A DNA stretch of 64,000 bases from Paenibacillus humicola. Lineage in GTDB: Bacteria; Bacillota; Bacilli; Paenibacillales; Paenibacillaceae. The stretch spans positions 3,126,501 through 3,190,500 of the forward strand of contig NZ_JAQGPL010000001.1 in the NCBI RefSeq assembly GCF_028826105.1, read 5' to 3'. This document shows positions 8,652-16,964 of the stretch, in pieces. The translations under genes and the position numbers were made by a program. The notes under the pieces are model-generated. The model worked only from the letters and a program-made list of their open reading frames with translations, was not told the DNA's origin and made no database searches. Every line of letters begins with the position of its first letter. Positions within the stretch are counted from its first letter, which is position 1.

Positions 8652-9131
8652 ATGCACCCCGAGGAACAATTATCGGCTTATCTTGATGGAGAGCTCACAG
8701 CGAAGGAGAAAGACGAGGTTGAGGTGCATTTGGCTGACTGTTCGGCATGTCTTTCACTGCTGAACGACATGATGAACCTAAAGCAAACGGTTTCGATAGC
8801 CATGATGTCGAACATGGTTCCTCCCAACCTGGAAAGTCGCGTGACACAATCTATTGCTCGCGAGGAAAAATCGAGACTGATCGGAAAGGCCTTGCTGCTT
8901 GTTCCGATTCTTGCGGCGACAACGATGGCACTGCTCGCTTATCTGACCGGACCTGTAATTGTACGTTTGATGGGCGGAATTGTCGTGATCGGAAGGGTGC
9001 TGCTGTTTGCCGGTTCCCGTATGGTAGCCGATACCCCGATGCTGGCAGGCGCGGCGATTATACTTTCGCTGATCCTCCTTTCAGTCTCCATCCTCTCACT
9101 TCGGCGGTTGCTGCAGTCGACAGCGGCATGA
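8652..9131 (+). CDS. Zinc-finger (zf-HC2) membrane anti-sigma factor
   Basis: This 159-residue anti-sigma factor has the N-terminal zinc-binding motif H26-x3-C30-x2-C33 of the ZAS/zf-HC2 family, which binds the sigma factor in the cytoplasm. Two hydrophobic segments (about 80-120 and 130-152) anchor it in the membrane. It starts three bases after the sigma stop (ribosome binding site GGAGAGGGGG within the sigma gene end), so the two are translated together. No protease site can be identified from sequence, so the release mechanism is unknown. Confidence 0.9.
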   Translation: MHPEEQLSAYLDGELTAKEKDEVEVHLADCSACLSLLNDMMNLKQTVSIAMMSNMVPPNLESRVTQSIAREEKSRLIGKALLLVPILAATTMALLAYLTGPVIVRLMGGIVVIGRVLLFAGSRMVADTPMLAGAAIILSLILLSVSILSLRRLLQSTAA

Positions 9132-9145
9132 AGGGAGGTGTGGGA

Positions 9146-9985
9146 ATGAACAGAGCCTTTGCATGGTTTGGTCTTCTTATGCTGGCTGTCCTTCTATACA
9201 GGCCGGGGGAGGCGTCCGCCAACAGCCTATTTGAGCACCAGCAAACAACCGTTCCAGAAGGACAAACGATCGATGACGTATATGTGATCGGCAACGATGC
9301 CGAAATTTCGGGGCACGCAACGGGGGCCGTCGTCGTAATAAACGGCAGCCTTCATCTTGCAAGCACCGCGCGAGTCGACGGGGTTGTCGTCGTGATCGGA
9401 GGCCGGATCAGTCAGGATCCCGGTTCCGCGCTTGGCGATGATATTTATCATTTTTCGCTCGATACCGCAACGCAGAACAGTCTATTTACTGGAGGCGGAT
9501 TGGCGGCGGGTGTATGGGCCGTAGAGCTTGCAGGCAGCTTGCTTCTGCTCCTCATTCCCATCACGGTTCGTTTCATCGGAGGCCGAAGAGCTGCAGATGC
9601 GATCAGGCGGCAAGCCGAATTGCCTTGGAGGAGACGCTTATATTTGGGGGCCGTGAGCGGCGTCATTCTCGCCGCGTTCAGCGTGCTCTGTGTCGTAACG
9701 CTGATCGGTATCCCCTTGCTTATCGTTGTTGCAGCGATCCTTGCGGCCGCTATGGTGATGGGGCTGACGATTTTGAGTTATCAGCTCGGCGGATTGTTAA
9801 AGGAGAGCCTAATTCCAACCGAGTGGATCCGACTCACTGCCGGCGCATTATTCATTTCGGCAGGTATCAATATTCCTTTAGTGGGATGGCTGGCATTTCT
9901 GTTTTTGACTTTGTTGTCGTTAGGCTCATTGACACAGTGGTTATTCACGCTCAGAAGAAGAAAATCGTTATTTAAGCAAGGTTAA
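9146..9985 (+). CDS. Bactofilin-like polymer-forming membrane protein
   Basis: This is a 279-residue protein. Residues 1-25 are a signal peptide or membrane segment. Residues ~35-105 carry repeated glycine/valine-rich turns (VIGNDAEISGHATGAVVVI, VVVIGGRI) typical of the bactofilin-like polymer-forming beta-helix fold. The C-terminal half has about five hydrophobic helices ending in an RRRK tail. The ATG at 9146 follows AAGGGAGGTG at good spacing, 14 bases after the anti-sigma stop, so it is the third gene of the sigma operon and a likely target or accessory of that stress response. The exact function is unknown. Confidence 0.75.
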   Translation: MNRAFAWFGLLMLAVLLYRPGEASANSLFEHQQTTVPEGQTIDDVYVIGNDAEISGHATGAVVVINGSLHLASTARVDGVVVVIGGRISQDPGSALGDDIYHFSLDTATQNSLFTGGGLAAGVWAVELAGSLLLLLIPITVRFIGGRRAADAIRRQAELPWRRRLYLGAVSGVILAAFSVLCVVTLIGIPLLIVVAAILAAAMVMGLTILSYQLGGLLKESLIPTEWIRLTAGALFISAGINIPLVGWLAFLFLTLLSLGSLTQWLFTLRRRKSLFKQG

Positions 9986-10018
9986 AAAACGGTCATCTCG
10001 GCCACTTCCGATCAACAA

Positions 10019-10055
10019 TAAACAGCCGCTTTCCGATCACGGAAAGCGGCTGTTC
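10019..10055. terminator. Strong symmetric terminator
   Basis: A perfect 14-bp stem (ACAGCCGCTTTCCG / CGGAAAGCGGCTGT) with an ATCA loop. It ends the sigma-factor operon from the left and may also stop minus-strand transcription from the small frame at 10073-10147. Confidence 0.85.
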
Positions 10056-10072
10056 TGTTCTCTCTGTAAGCG

Positions 10073-10147
10073 TCAAATCCAACATACCACATTGCCGAAA
10101 CGCGGTTCGTCCATTCCCGACCGAAACGTTGTTCTTTCTTGGGTCAT
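10073..10147 (-). CDS. Tiny ORF with strong RBS, probable gene remnant
   Basis: This minus-strand frame of 24 codons starts with ATG behind an excellent site (GGAGGTTGT, 5 bases). It reads MTQERTTFRSGM... and ends at a TGA just before the bidirectional terminator. The beginning resembles small Firmicute proteins that start with MxxERTTFxxG and continue into a zinc-ribbon, so this may be the 5' end of a truncated gene. The resemblance is a recollection of pattern, not a search result. Confidence 0.25.
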   Translation of the reverse strand: MTQERTTFRSGMDEPRFGNVVCWI

Positions 10148-10286
10148 AATACAACCTCCGATTTCGCAGGATAACCTTATTTATTCTTAAACATTTATGC
10201 ATTATTCCCACTGGTATATCATTCATGTGTAATGGGAAACCTACATATTGAAATTCAATTATTATCCTACTTTTGGGGGGAGTTGT

Positions 10287-10997
10287 ATGAAGGACCATCT
10301 CATTATTTTGATTAGAAGTTTTTTATCATTCATAATTCTAATGGTAATTGCGAGAACGCTAGGAAAGCAAACCCTCTCCAACATGAACTTTGTTGATTTC
10401 GTAACAGCAGTCATATTGGGAGCTACAGCAGCCAACTTTGCATTTAATGAAAAAATAGAAGTTGCCCACCTATTGATAGCTCTCTCTGTCTTTACAATTA
10501 CTTCATACATCTTATCCAAGCTTTTTTTGAAATTCCGAAAATTTAAGATGTGGACAGAAGGAGCACCAACCGTTCTCATAGAAGGCGGGGTAATTCTGGA
10601 AGACAACATGAAAAAAAATAATATGACAATGGATTCTTTAAACGAACAGCTTCGCCAGAGAGAGATTTTTAATATAGAAGATGTGGAGTACGCTCTCCTT
10701 GAGATTAACGGTAAACTATCTGTACAAAAGAAAAAGGAACTGCAAGCCGTGACATTAAAGGATCTACAGTTGAATACAGGTAATGACAAACAGTTCCCAA
10801 TTGAGCTTGTAATCGACGGGCAGCTTTTGAATGACACTTTAAAAGCCAACCATATTTCCGAAACCTGGCTGCTGTCCCAACTGAAGGCACGCGGCAAAAA
10901 GTTAGAGGACGTATTCTATGCCGTAAAAGGCAGCAACGGCCATCTTTATGTGGATGATTATAAGGATAATATTCGCCATCCAATTGATGTGGAATAG
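10287..10997 (+). CDS. DUF421-family membrane protein (YetF/YrbG-like)
   Basis: This 236-residue protein has three N-terminal membrane helices (about 5-25, 35-52, 58-78) and a two-part soluble domain, as in the DUF421/YetF/YrbG/YdfS family common in spore-formers. The core contains GKQTLSNMNFVDFVTAVILG and GAPTVLIEGG, both family hallmarks. The ATG at 10287 follows GGGGGGAGTTGT. Codon use is clearly more AT-rich than in its neighbours. It stands alone and its role is not established; some relatives act in spore or envelope functions. Confidence 0.88.
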   Translation: MKDHLIILIRSFLSFIILMVIARTLGKQTLSNMNFVDFVTAVILGATAANFAFNEKIEVAHLLIALSVFTITSYILSKLFLKFRKFKMWTEGAPTVLIEGGVILEDNMKKNNMTMDSLNEQLRQREIFNIEDVEYALLEINGKLSVQKKKELQAVTLKDLQLNTGNDKQFPIELVIDGQLLNDTLKANHISETWLLSQLKARGKKLEDVFYAVKGSNGHLYVDDYKDNIRHPIDVE

Positions 10998-11113
10998 CAG
11001 ACTTTCGGTAAACAATTATATTTGATGCACCTATCCAATACATCTTCATGGAATATGACGCGATCCCTTAGAATGTCTGAAACTTCTTTTACATTCAGAG
11101 TTACTTTCCTCAT
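10958..11113 (-). pseudogene. Possible HTH/excisionase-like gene fragment
   Basis: A minus-strand frame of 51 codons begins with ATG behind GAGGAATG. It opens with VTLNVKEVSDILRDRV, the sort of helix-turn-helix start seen in excisionase or MerR-like proteins, and then loses similarity and runs into the 3' end of the convergent DUF421 gene. It is probably a truncated gene. The family guess is weak. Confidence 0.2.
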
Positions 11114-11230
11114 AAAAACACCATTCCTCGCAGAATTGTCACACTAGATATACCGGTTGAAATACCCGTGCCTTGGACTGAGGCATCACTTCTCCCATCC
11201 ATTATAGGCTGGACTACTTCGAAAAATTCA

Positions 11231-11308
11231 CTACAAAAAGATAGATTCCTGATCGTCTTTCAGCTCCCGCAGCCACATGCCGATATACGACGGGCTGTTC
11301 CCTAGCAT
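11231..11308 (-). pseudogene. Fragment resembling the C-terminal end of ArdC-type proteins
   Basis: A 25-codon minus-strand stretch reads NSPSYIGMWLRELKDDQESIF. It matches the helix pattern (SxxYIxxWLxxLKxDxxxIF) near the end of ArdC/zincin-like antirestriction proteins carried by plasmids and integrative elements. The rest of such a gene is absent. Its position beside a tyrosine recombinase fits a decayed mobile element. The remainder of 10998-11405 shows no other recognisable content. Confidence 0.3.
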
Positions 11309-11405
11309 GCTTGTTATTGTTATAAACCACTAACACAAAATTGCATTAAATATGGATTTAATGTAACTTTAGTTTAGATGGATATTTTCACTATGAGGTA
11401 GAGCT

Positions 11406-12320
11406 ATGATAGAACAAATGGAAATGTACGAGCGTGAAATAAGGCTTTTTTTAAGCTACTTAAAAGACCGCGGATATTCAGTTGAGACCCAAAAAGGATA
11501 TCTTCATGATCTGAAGCATTTCCTAACCAGCTTGGACGGTAAAACCATTGCCTTAGTAGACAAGATTGATGTGATGAATTACCTTTCTACTCTTCGCGAA
11601 CGTAATACAGGGCCTGGATATCGAAATCGAAGTCAATCTGCTATACGATTATTCTTTAATGTCCTTAAAGAGTTTAATGTAACTCCGGTTAATCCCGCAT
11701 TGGATATTCCAAAGGCGAAAGTAGCAAAAAACCGTGTTCCCACTTACCTTGAAAAAAACTATCTCGATGCATGTACACAGCTTGTCAATGGGAAATACCA
11801 ATTACGAAATATTACAATTATTGCCCTCATGGGATATGCCGGGTTAAGGGTTAGTGAGATTGTAAAATTGAATAGAGTCGATTTTAACCCAAATGCTTCG
11901 CTGCTAGGTGTGCTCGGAAAAGGGGAAAAGTGGCGGTACATCCCAATCCCTAAGGACTTGTGCGATTTACTGGAGAAATATCTGGAGAGCCGTATAAGAC
12001 CAAAAAACAAAAAGGATGAACTCGCCTTTTTCATCTCTCAGTTTGGCCGGCGGATGAGTAAAAGAATGGTACAAACTATCACAGACAATATGTTTACAGC
12101 CTTAATCAAAGAGTTCCCTCAGCTGAAAGGCCTAAAGTTGTCGGCGCATAAGCTCCGACATTCCTTTGCAACTTATCTACTTCGAAACGGAGCAGATTTG
12201 AGAACCGTACAGGAACTTTTGGGACATGAGGACATTTCAACAACTCAGATCTATACGCATGTTTCGGATGAGGCCAAGCAAAAAGCCATGCAAAAAATTC
12301 ATTTATCTCTACCCTTTTAA
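11406..12320 (+). CDS. Tyrosine recombinase (XerC/D-like integrase)
   Basis: This 304-residue site-specific recombinase is complete. It has a SAM-like N-terminal core-binding domain (about residues 7-95) and a C-terminal catalytic domain carrying the full set R148 (GLRVSE), K172, H248-x2-R251 (HKLRHSF), H274 (LGHED) and Y283 nucleophile. The length is typical of XerC/XerD or small integron/transposon integrases. The start follows a weak GAGGTAGAG site. Gene composition is AT-rich and different from the operons on both sides, and fragments of mobile-type genes lie immediately upstream, so it probably arrived on an element. Housekeeping XerC/D cannot be excluded without comparison. No att repeats were identified. 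Confidence 0.88.
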   Translation: MIEQMEMYEREIRLFLSYLKDRGYSVETQKGYLHDLKHFLTSLDGKTIALVDKIDVMNYLSTLRERNTGPGYRNRSQSAIRLFFNVLKEFNVTPVNPALDIPKAKVAKNRVPTYLEKNYLDACTQLVNGKYQLRNITIIALMGYAGLRVSEIVKLNRVDFNPNASLLGVLGKGEKWRYIPIPKDLCDLLEKYLESRIRPKNKKDELAFFISQFGRRMSKRMVQTITDNMFTALIKEFPQLKGLKLSAHKLRHSFATYLLRNGADLRTVQELLGHEDISTTQIYTHVSDEAKQKAMQKIHLSLPF

Positions 12321-12580
12321 TGTTCAGAAATTGCTGCAGTAGTCAGTGTTGAATTTTGAGCCTTGTTCGTGAAGTTAAAGAAATTGTAGTAGCTCCGAAC
12401 GAATAGGCGCTGTTAGAGTCCAGACGTGATATCACCTCCCATGGATGTTTTTGCGGAGAGAGGAGTGCAATAATTGTAGTTTCAATTTATAAATTTTTTT
12501 AACCAGATGTAACAGGTTCTGAGTTAGTTTTCTTTTTCTGAAGAAGCCGGGATCGGCTCCGACCGTTTTACATATCTATA
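12321..12580. other. Intergenic region without recognisable genes
   Basis: AT-rich spacer downstream of the recombinase. No frame with a credible start, no direct repeat matching the upstream flank and no RNA gene was seen. Confidence 0.5.
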
Positions 12581-12583
12581 CAA

Positions 12584-12609
12584 AAGGCTCGCCTTTATTG
12601 GCGAGCCTT
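12584..12609 (-). terminator. Rho-independent terminator of the sulfide operon
   Basis: A perfect 10-bp stem (AAGGCTCGCC / GGCGAGCCTT) with a 6-base loop. The T tract (TTTTG) is on the minus strand, so it ends the TauE-SQR-DUF1641-CstB transcript. Confidence 0.85.
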
Positions 12610-12711
12610 CACAGTGCGTTCATTTTTCATCTTGGAAATAACTTCACTAATCATCTTATCACGTTCCGGATCGGAACCTGGTATGTCCTCCTTGATTACA
12701 TCGCGTTTGGT
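12595..12711 (-). pseudogene. Short reading frame (38 codons), possible gene tail
   Basis: Between the persulfide dioxygenase stop and the terminator the minus strand reads KEDIPGSDPERDKMISEVI and onward to a TAA that lies inside the terminator stem. It has no start codon with a ribosome binding site at its head, and an upstream TAG interrupts it. The hydrophilic helix-like composition suggests the 3' end of a lost small gene of the operon. The family is unknown. Confidence 0.25.
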
Positions 12712-12748
12712 CTAGTATAGATACTCTGCTTCTCGATGTATGGCAGAA

Positions 12749-14167
12749 TCAATGTACTTGGAAATCCTGATTTCTTTTCGACCATTCGTCGTATCCGCCA
12801 AGCAGGTTCAAAACCTTTTTGACGCCATTAGCCGAAAGAATACTTGCAGCGATTGCGGACCTTCCACCGCTCTTGCAATAAACCAAAATAGGTTTATCAG
12901 TCGGCAAATCATCTAAACGCTCCGGCAGCCGTCCAAGCATGATATGATGAGCTTCTGGCAGATGTCCGTTTACCCATTCATTGTCATTTCGAACATCCAA
13001 CACGTATATCTCTCCGAGTTGAATGGATTCGTTCGCCTCTTGAATGGTGACATTATCGTATGCTTGACCGTCCTGCCCCGCAATACCGACCACGCTTGGA
13101 TTCATGGTTGCTGCCAACTGATCCAGTCCGATGGACTGGAGAGAGCGAGCAATCGCAGGAATATGTTCTTCTTGCGCTAATACATAAATGGGCAGGTCGT
13201 ATGAAAGCAGCCAACCGGCCCAATTAACAAATGACTTATTCCATGGAATATTAATCGTTCCGGTAATGTACTGTTCAGCAAATCGATTGGAAGGGCGCGT
13301 ATCCACAACGATCCCCTCTTTTACCCAGTTCGAAACTGCTTCCGCGTCAATAGGTGCCCTTACCGGCTGTTCCACTTGGGAAAGTAGAGCGGTGCCATCC
13401 TTATTAAACTTTTTCATCATCGCAAAATACTTAGGCGCTTCCGGCAAACCCGACAATAACTGGTTAACAAACTCCTCCTCGTCGCAATACTGGAGTGCCC
13501 AATTTAACCGTTTCTCATATCCGACCGTACTTGACGGTACAGCTCCCAGCGCCTTCCCGCACGCACTCCCTGCACCATGTGCCGGCAGCACCTGCATAAA
13601 ATCGGGAAGTTCTTTGAATTTGGTTAAGGATCGAAACATTTGTCTGGCCAATTCCTCCGATGTCCCTCGTTCGCCCGCTGCTTTCTCAAGCAAATCCGGA
13701 CGCCCTACGTCACCGACGAAGACAAAATCGCCCGTAAAAATACCGAACGGCGCTACCGCTTGCCCATCAGTAAATAAAAACGAGATGTGCTCAGGTGTAT
13801 GTCCTGGTGTATGCATAACTTCAAAGCCAACATTTCCAATACTGAATTTATCGCCGTCCTTCAGCTTTTGGGAGTGATAATGGTCTATAGACTGATATTT
13901 CCAGCCCTCTCCCCCTTCATCAGATAGATAAAGCTTCGCCCCAGCTTGAACCGCCAATTCTCTCGCACCAGAGATAAAATCGGCATGGATATGCGTCTCC
14001 GCTGCCGCAACGATAGATAACCCTTCCTTTGCCGCAGTATCGATATAAGGTTTGATATCGCGGGACGGATCGATCACAATTGCTTTACCAGAAGCCAGAC
14101 AACCGACAAGATAGGAAGCCTGGGCTAATTTTTCGTCATAAAAATATTTCAAGAACATTCGAATCAC
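12749..14167 (-). CDS. cstB: Persulfide dioxygenase-sulfurtransferase, CstB-like
   Basis: This 472-residue protein has the CstB layout: an N-terminal metallo-beta-lactamase/ETHE1-type persulfide dioxygenase domain, a middle pseudo-rhodanese and a C-terminal active rhodanese. Predicted iron ligands are H59 (in THIHADF), H123 (PGHTPEH) and D147 (FTGDFVF). C203 sits in HGAGSACGK, matching the conserved dioxygenase-domain cysteine. The middle rhodanese (about 272-365) has AQEEH in place of a catalytic cysteine loop. The last (about 375-468) carries C431 in VYCKSGGRS. The enzyme oxidises persulfides to thiosulfate or sulfite using O2, consuming the product of the SQR encoded upstream. It is the last gene of the operon, 14 bases after the DUF1641 gene. 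Confidence 0.92.
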   Translation of the reverse strand: MIRMFLKYFYDEKLAQASYLVGCLASGKAIVIDPSRDIKPYIDTAAKEGLSIVAAAETHIHADFISGARELAVQAGAKLYLSDEGGEGWKYQSIDHYHSQKLKDGDKFSIGNVGFEVMHTPGHTPEHISFLFTDGQAVAPFGIFTGDFVFVGDVGRPDLLEKAAGERGTSEELARQMFRSLTKFKELPDFMQVLPAHGAGSACGKALGAVPSSTVGYEKRLNWALQYCDEEEFVNQLLSGLPEAPKYFAMMKKFNKDGTALLSQVEQPVRAPIDAEAVSNWVKEGIVVDTRPSNRFAEQYITGTINIPWNKSFVNWAGWLLSYDLPIYVLAQEEHIPAIARSLQSIGLDQLAATMNPSVVGIAGQDGQAYDNVTIQEANESIQLGEIYVLDVRNDNEWVNGHLPEAHHIMLGRLPERLDDLPTDKPILVYCKSGGRSAIAASILSANGVKKVLNLLGGYDEWSKRNQDFQVH

Positions 14168-14181
14168 TCCAATTCAAAATC

Positions 14182-14793
14182 TTAATCCGCCACCGTTGAA
14201 GCATTTCCGTATGGTCCTGAGCCCGTGCGTTCTCCCATAACTTCCAGGAAGGCGCTAAATAAATGAAATCCTTTCTGCACGGAAGGATCTTTTAAAAGCT
14301 TTAACATCGAAAATAACGTAAAGGGCTTTGTATGACTCGTCGCCCTGAATTGGATATCTTTGATCAAGGAAACTCCATCCCGTACTTTCGAACTCCAGGG
14401 CTCTATTGCCACTTTCGCACTGTTTATTAAATACTCAAGGGATTGTTTATCCGCAACGACAGAATCAAGCATATCAAATATAGGTTCTATGACTTGCACA
14501 TATCTTGTGAATTTCGGCAGCTTATCCAGGAGGATAAGCGCAGATTCAAGCGTTTCCCGGCTGAAGTGCACATTGGGAAATTCCCCTTTAAAATTGTCAA
14601 GCGATTGGTTCAGTGATTCTTTATCCTTCATAATTTCATGAATAAATGTCAGCGTACGATCGATGGAATCGAACATTTTCAACAGATCGGGAAGCTTCTC
14701 AAATACAGTTACGATATTGGATATCATTTCAGGTTTGGATAAAGCTTCCTCGAGCGGATGATTCGGGTTCAAGTTTTGATTCTCCGACATCAA
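14182..14793 (-). CDS. DUF1641 protein of the sulfide operon
   Basis: This 203-residue soluble, helical protein is of the DUF1641 type. Relatives (YrhD, YjgD) lie beside formate dehydrogenase-like or FAD-dependent oxidoreductase genes. The conserved C-terminal part is around LFSMLKLLKDPSVQKGFHLFSAFLEVMG. It sits between SQR and the CstB gene (24 and 14 bases), so it probably works with SQR, possibly as an accessory or membrane-docking subunit. There are no cysteines and no obvious cofactor motif. The role is inferred from context only. Confidence 0.82.
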   Translation of the reverse strand: MMSENQNLNPNHPLEEALSKPEMISNIVTVFEKLPDLLKMFDSIDRTLTFIHEIMKDKESLNQSLDNFKGEFPNVHFSRETLESALILLDKLPKFTRYVQVIEPIFDMLDSVVADKQSLEYLINSAKVAIEPWSSKVRDGVSLIKDIQFRATSHTKPFTLFSMLKLLKDPSVQKGFHLFSAFLEVMGERTGSGPYGNASTVAD

Positions 14794-14817
14794 ATACCCT
14801 CCTGCCTATTCCGAAAA

Positions 14818-16005
14818 TCACATCAAACCTTTAAGCATTCCATTCCAATACATAATCGGGAGCAGTTCCTTTTTCAACAAATACATACTCCATCTTTCTT
14901 TTCCTTGATCAAACGGAAATGTCTCGCTCGGTTCGTTGCTATAATCAAATTCCGCCAAAATGAGGCGACCGTAGCCCGTCACGAGGGGACATGATGTATA
15001 TCCGTTATATTTATTCGCAACAGCCCCGCTACGGATTATACTCAGAAGGTTTTTTGCGACAACGGGAGCCTGTTTACGAATGGCCGCTCCTGTTTTCGAA
15101 GTCGGCAAGCCTGCACAATCGCCTATTCCAAATACATTTGAAAAGCGATTATGCTGCAATGTATATGGGTCGACATCGACCCAACCCTCCGTATTGGCCA
15201 GAGCGCTCGATTTAATAAAATCAGGCGAGCTCATAGGGGGAACAACGTGAATCATGTCATAGGGCATCTCAATAAGCTGCTTCGTATCCAAATGCTCGAA
15301 CACTGCAATTTTTTCGGAACCCCGAATTTCAATCAAATGATGTTTAAAACGGGTTTCAATCTCTTTGCGCTCGATGACTTTATTTAAGGAGGCAGCATAC
15401 TTTTCCACACCGAAAATTTTCGCGCCGCCCGAAAAAAACATCACTTTCGCCTTATCGCGAACGTTCGCTTTACGGAAAAAGTCATCTGCAAGGTACATTA
15501 TTTTTTGCGGGGCACCACCGCATTTCACGACCGTATTAGGGGCGGTAAAAATGGCATTTCCGCCCTTGAAATTGCGCACGCTTTCCCACGTGCTGTTCAC
15601 GTAATCGTACGAATAGTTGCTGCATACGCCATCTTTTCCGATAAACTCTTTTAAACCTTTGATTTTATGCCAGTCAATTTGAATGCCTGCGGCAACAACC
15701 AGATAATCATATGAAATCGTCTTTCCGAAAGAAGTCGTCACCTTATTTTCTTCCGGATTAAACAATTGAACGGCCTCTTGGAACCAGACGGCCCCCTCCG
15801 GGATCACAGAAGATTCTTCGCGTTCAGAAATCTCCCGACGGACTGCCCCGCCGCCGACCAATGTCCAGAGCGGTTGATAATAATGTTTACCGGATGGATC
15901 GAGGATAAGAATTTGACCGGATAAATGCCGGGCTTCGCGCAGCAATCGGGCTGCCACGCTGATCCCGCCGGATCCCCCGCCAACGATGATGATTTTGAAA
16001 TGCAT
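14818..16005 (-). CDS. sqr: Sulfide:quinone oxidoreductase
   Basis: This 395-residue FAD enzyme of the pyridine-nucleotide disulfide oxidoreductase fold oxidises sulfide to sulfane sulfur and passes electrons to the membrane quinone. The N-terminal dinucleotide fold is IIIVGGGSGGISVAARL (5-21), and the FAD-binding block near the end is FGIGDCAGLP (292-301). C162 (KCGGAPQK) and C339 are spaced 177 residues apart, nearly the spacing of the catalytic disulfide of SQR; C128 is a third candidate. The hydrophobic C-terminal tail (LPIMYWNGMLKG) could provide membrane contact. Start ATG follows AAGGGTGAG. It is the second gene of the operon, after the TauE exporter. Confidence 0.93.
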   Translation of the reverse strand: MHFKIIIVGGGSGGISVAARLLREARHLSGQILILDPSGKHYYQPLWTLVGGGAVRREISEREESSVIPEGAVWFQEAVQLFNPEENKVTTSFGKTISYDYLVVAAGIQIDWHKIKGLKEFIGKDGVCSNYSYDYVNSTWESVRNFKGGNAIFTAPNTVVKCGGAPQKIMYLADDFFRKANVRDKAKVMFFSGGAKIFGVEKYAASLNKVIERKEIETRFKHHLIEIRGSEKIAVFEHLDTKQLIEMPYDMIHVVPPMSSPDFIKSSALANTEGWVDVDPYTLQHNRFSNVFGIGDCAGLPTSKTGAAIRKQAPVVAKNLLSIIRSGAVANKYNGYTSCPLVTGYGRLILAEFDYSNEPSETFPFDQGKERWSMYLLKKELLPIMYWNGMLKGLM

Positions 16006-16061
16006 GTATACTCACCCTTTCCCTTAATTTGTAAAAGGCAAATTCAACGGAACTGTCCTGA

Positions 16062-16847
16062 TTATAAATGCAAGGCCTGTGCGTTCAGAATCAGCATATA
16101 AACGGCAACAACCAATACGACACCGGTAAAGATGTACTGCAATGTTTTTCGTTTTTCGCTCCACCTGGATGCTAAAGCAGTGCCGATCAGTCCTCCGACG
16201 ATCCCTCCTGCGATATACTCGATCGCGATCCACCAGTTGACCAATCCTGAAATACTGTAGCTGACGGCGGTCGTTAACCCGAATGTTCCGACCGAGAACA
16301 AGGATGTCCCAATCGCTTCAACAATCGGCAAACCTGCAGAATACATGAGCCCGGGAACAATAAGGAAACCGCCACCAATGCCGAAAAAACCGGAGAGAAA
16401 ACCGACTAATATACCTACCGCAATTACGAATACAAGGTTGAGGGACGAGGAACTGGATAAGTTTTTTTCCCCTGCTCCTTTCTTCGGCATGATCATTCGA
16501 AGTGCAAGAACGATCATCAACACCGCGAACAAAAATAAAAGCTGCTTGGCAGGTACCAGCTTTCCGATGATAGATCCTCCATATGCGCCAAATGTACCCG
16601 GAAGTGCGAAAGAAACGGCAATTTTCCACTTCACATGTTTCTTTTTTGCGTGCAGGATCAAATTCATGTAGGCGTTAATCGCCACCGCGAGAGCGGTACT
16701 GCCGATTACGATATGCGGATTCCGAACGCCCACAACATACAGCAGCAAAGGAACGGCCAGTATGGATCCACCGCCGCCGAGCAATCCCAACGTAAACCCT
16801 ACCGTGATGCCGGATAAAACGGCTAGAACCACCTGCATTGCTGACAA
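16062..16847 (-). CDS. TauE/SafE (TSUP) sulfur-anion exporter
   Basis: This is a 261-residue polytopic membrane protein with about eight hydrophobic helices and the TSUP hallmarks GLLGGGGSILAVPLLLY and GFFGIGGGFLIVPGL. The family exports sulfite, sulfoacetate or thiosulfate, or takes up sulfur compounds. As first gene of the SQR-CstB operon it most likely exports sulfite or thiosulfate made by persulfide oxidation. An ATG at 16865 lies upstream of the AAAGGGGGG ribosome binding site, so the TTG at 16847 (6-base spacing) is the better start. It is divergent from the sensor kinase gene across ~120 bases. Confidence 0.88.
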   Translation of the reverse strand: MSAMQVVLAVLSGITVGFTLGLLGGGGSILAVPLLLYVVGVRNPHIVIGSTALAVAINAYMNLILHAKKKHVKWKIAVSFALPGTFGAYGGSIIGKLVPAKQLLFLFAVLMIVLALRMIMPKKGAGEKNLSSSSSLNLVFVIAVGILVGFLSGFFGIGGGFLIVPGLMYSAGLPIVEAIGTSLFSVGTFGLTTAVSYSISGLVNWWIAIEYIAGGIVGGLIGTALASRWSEKRKTLQYIFTGVVLVVAVYMLILNAQALHL

Positions 16848-16964
16848 TGATTTCCCCCCTTTCATGATGAAAGTGTATGATGAAAAGAGAAACGAAGAAA
16901 TCGGGGAAATTCCTGATTCGTTTCGTAGCGGATATGTAGTACGCTATAATTCCGGCGGGAGGTT

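Noticed and set aside
8747..9145. Upstream extension of the bactofilin-like gene
   Set aside because: This stretch lies out of frame inside the anti-sigma gene; the good ribosome binding site and signal-like start are at 9146.
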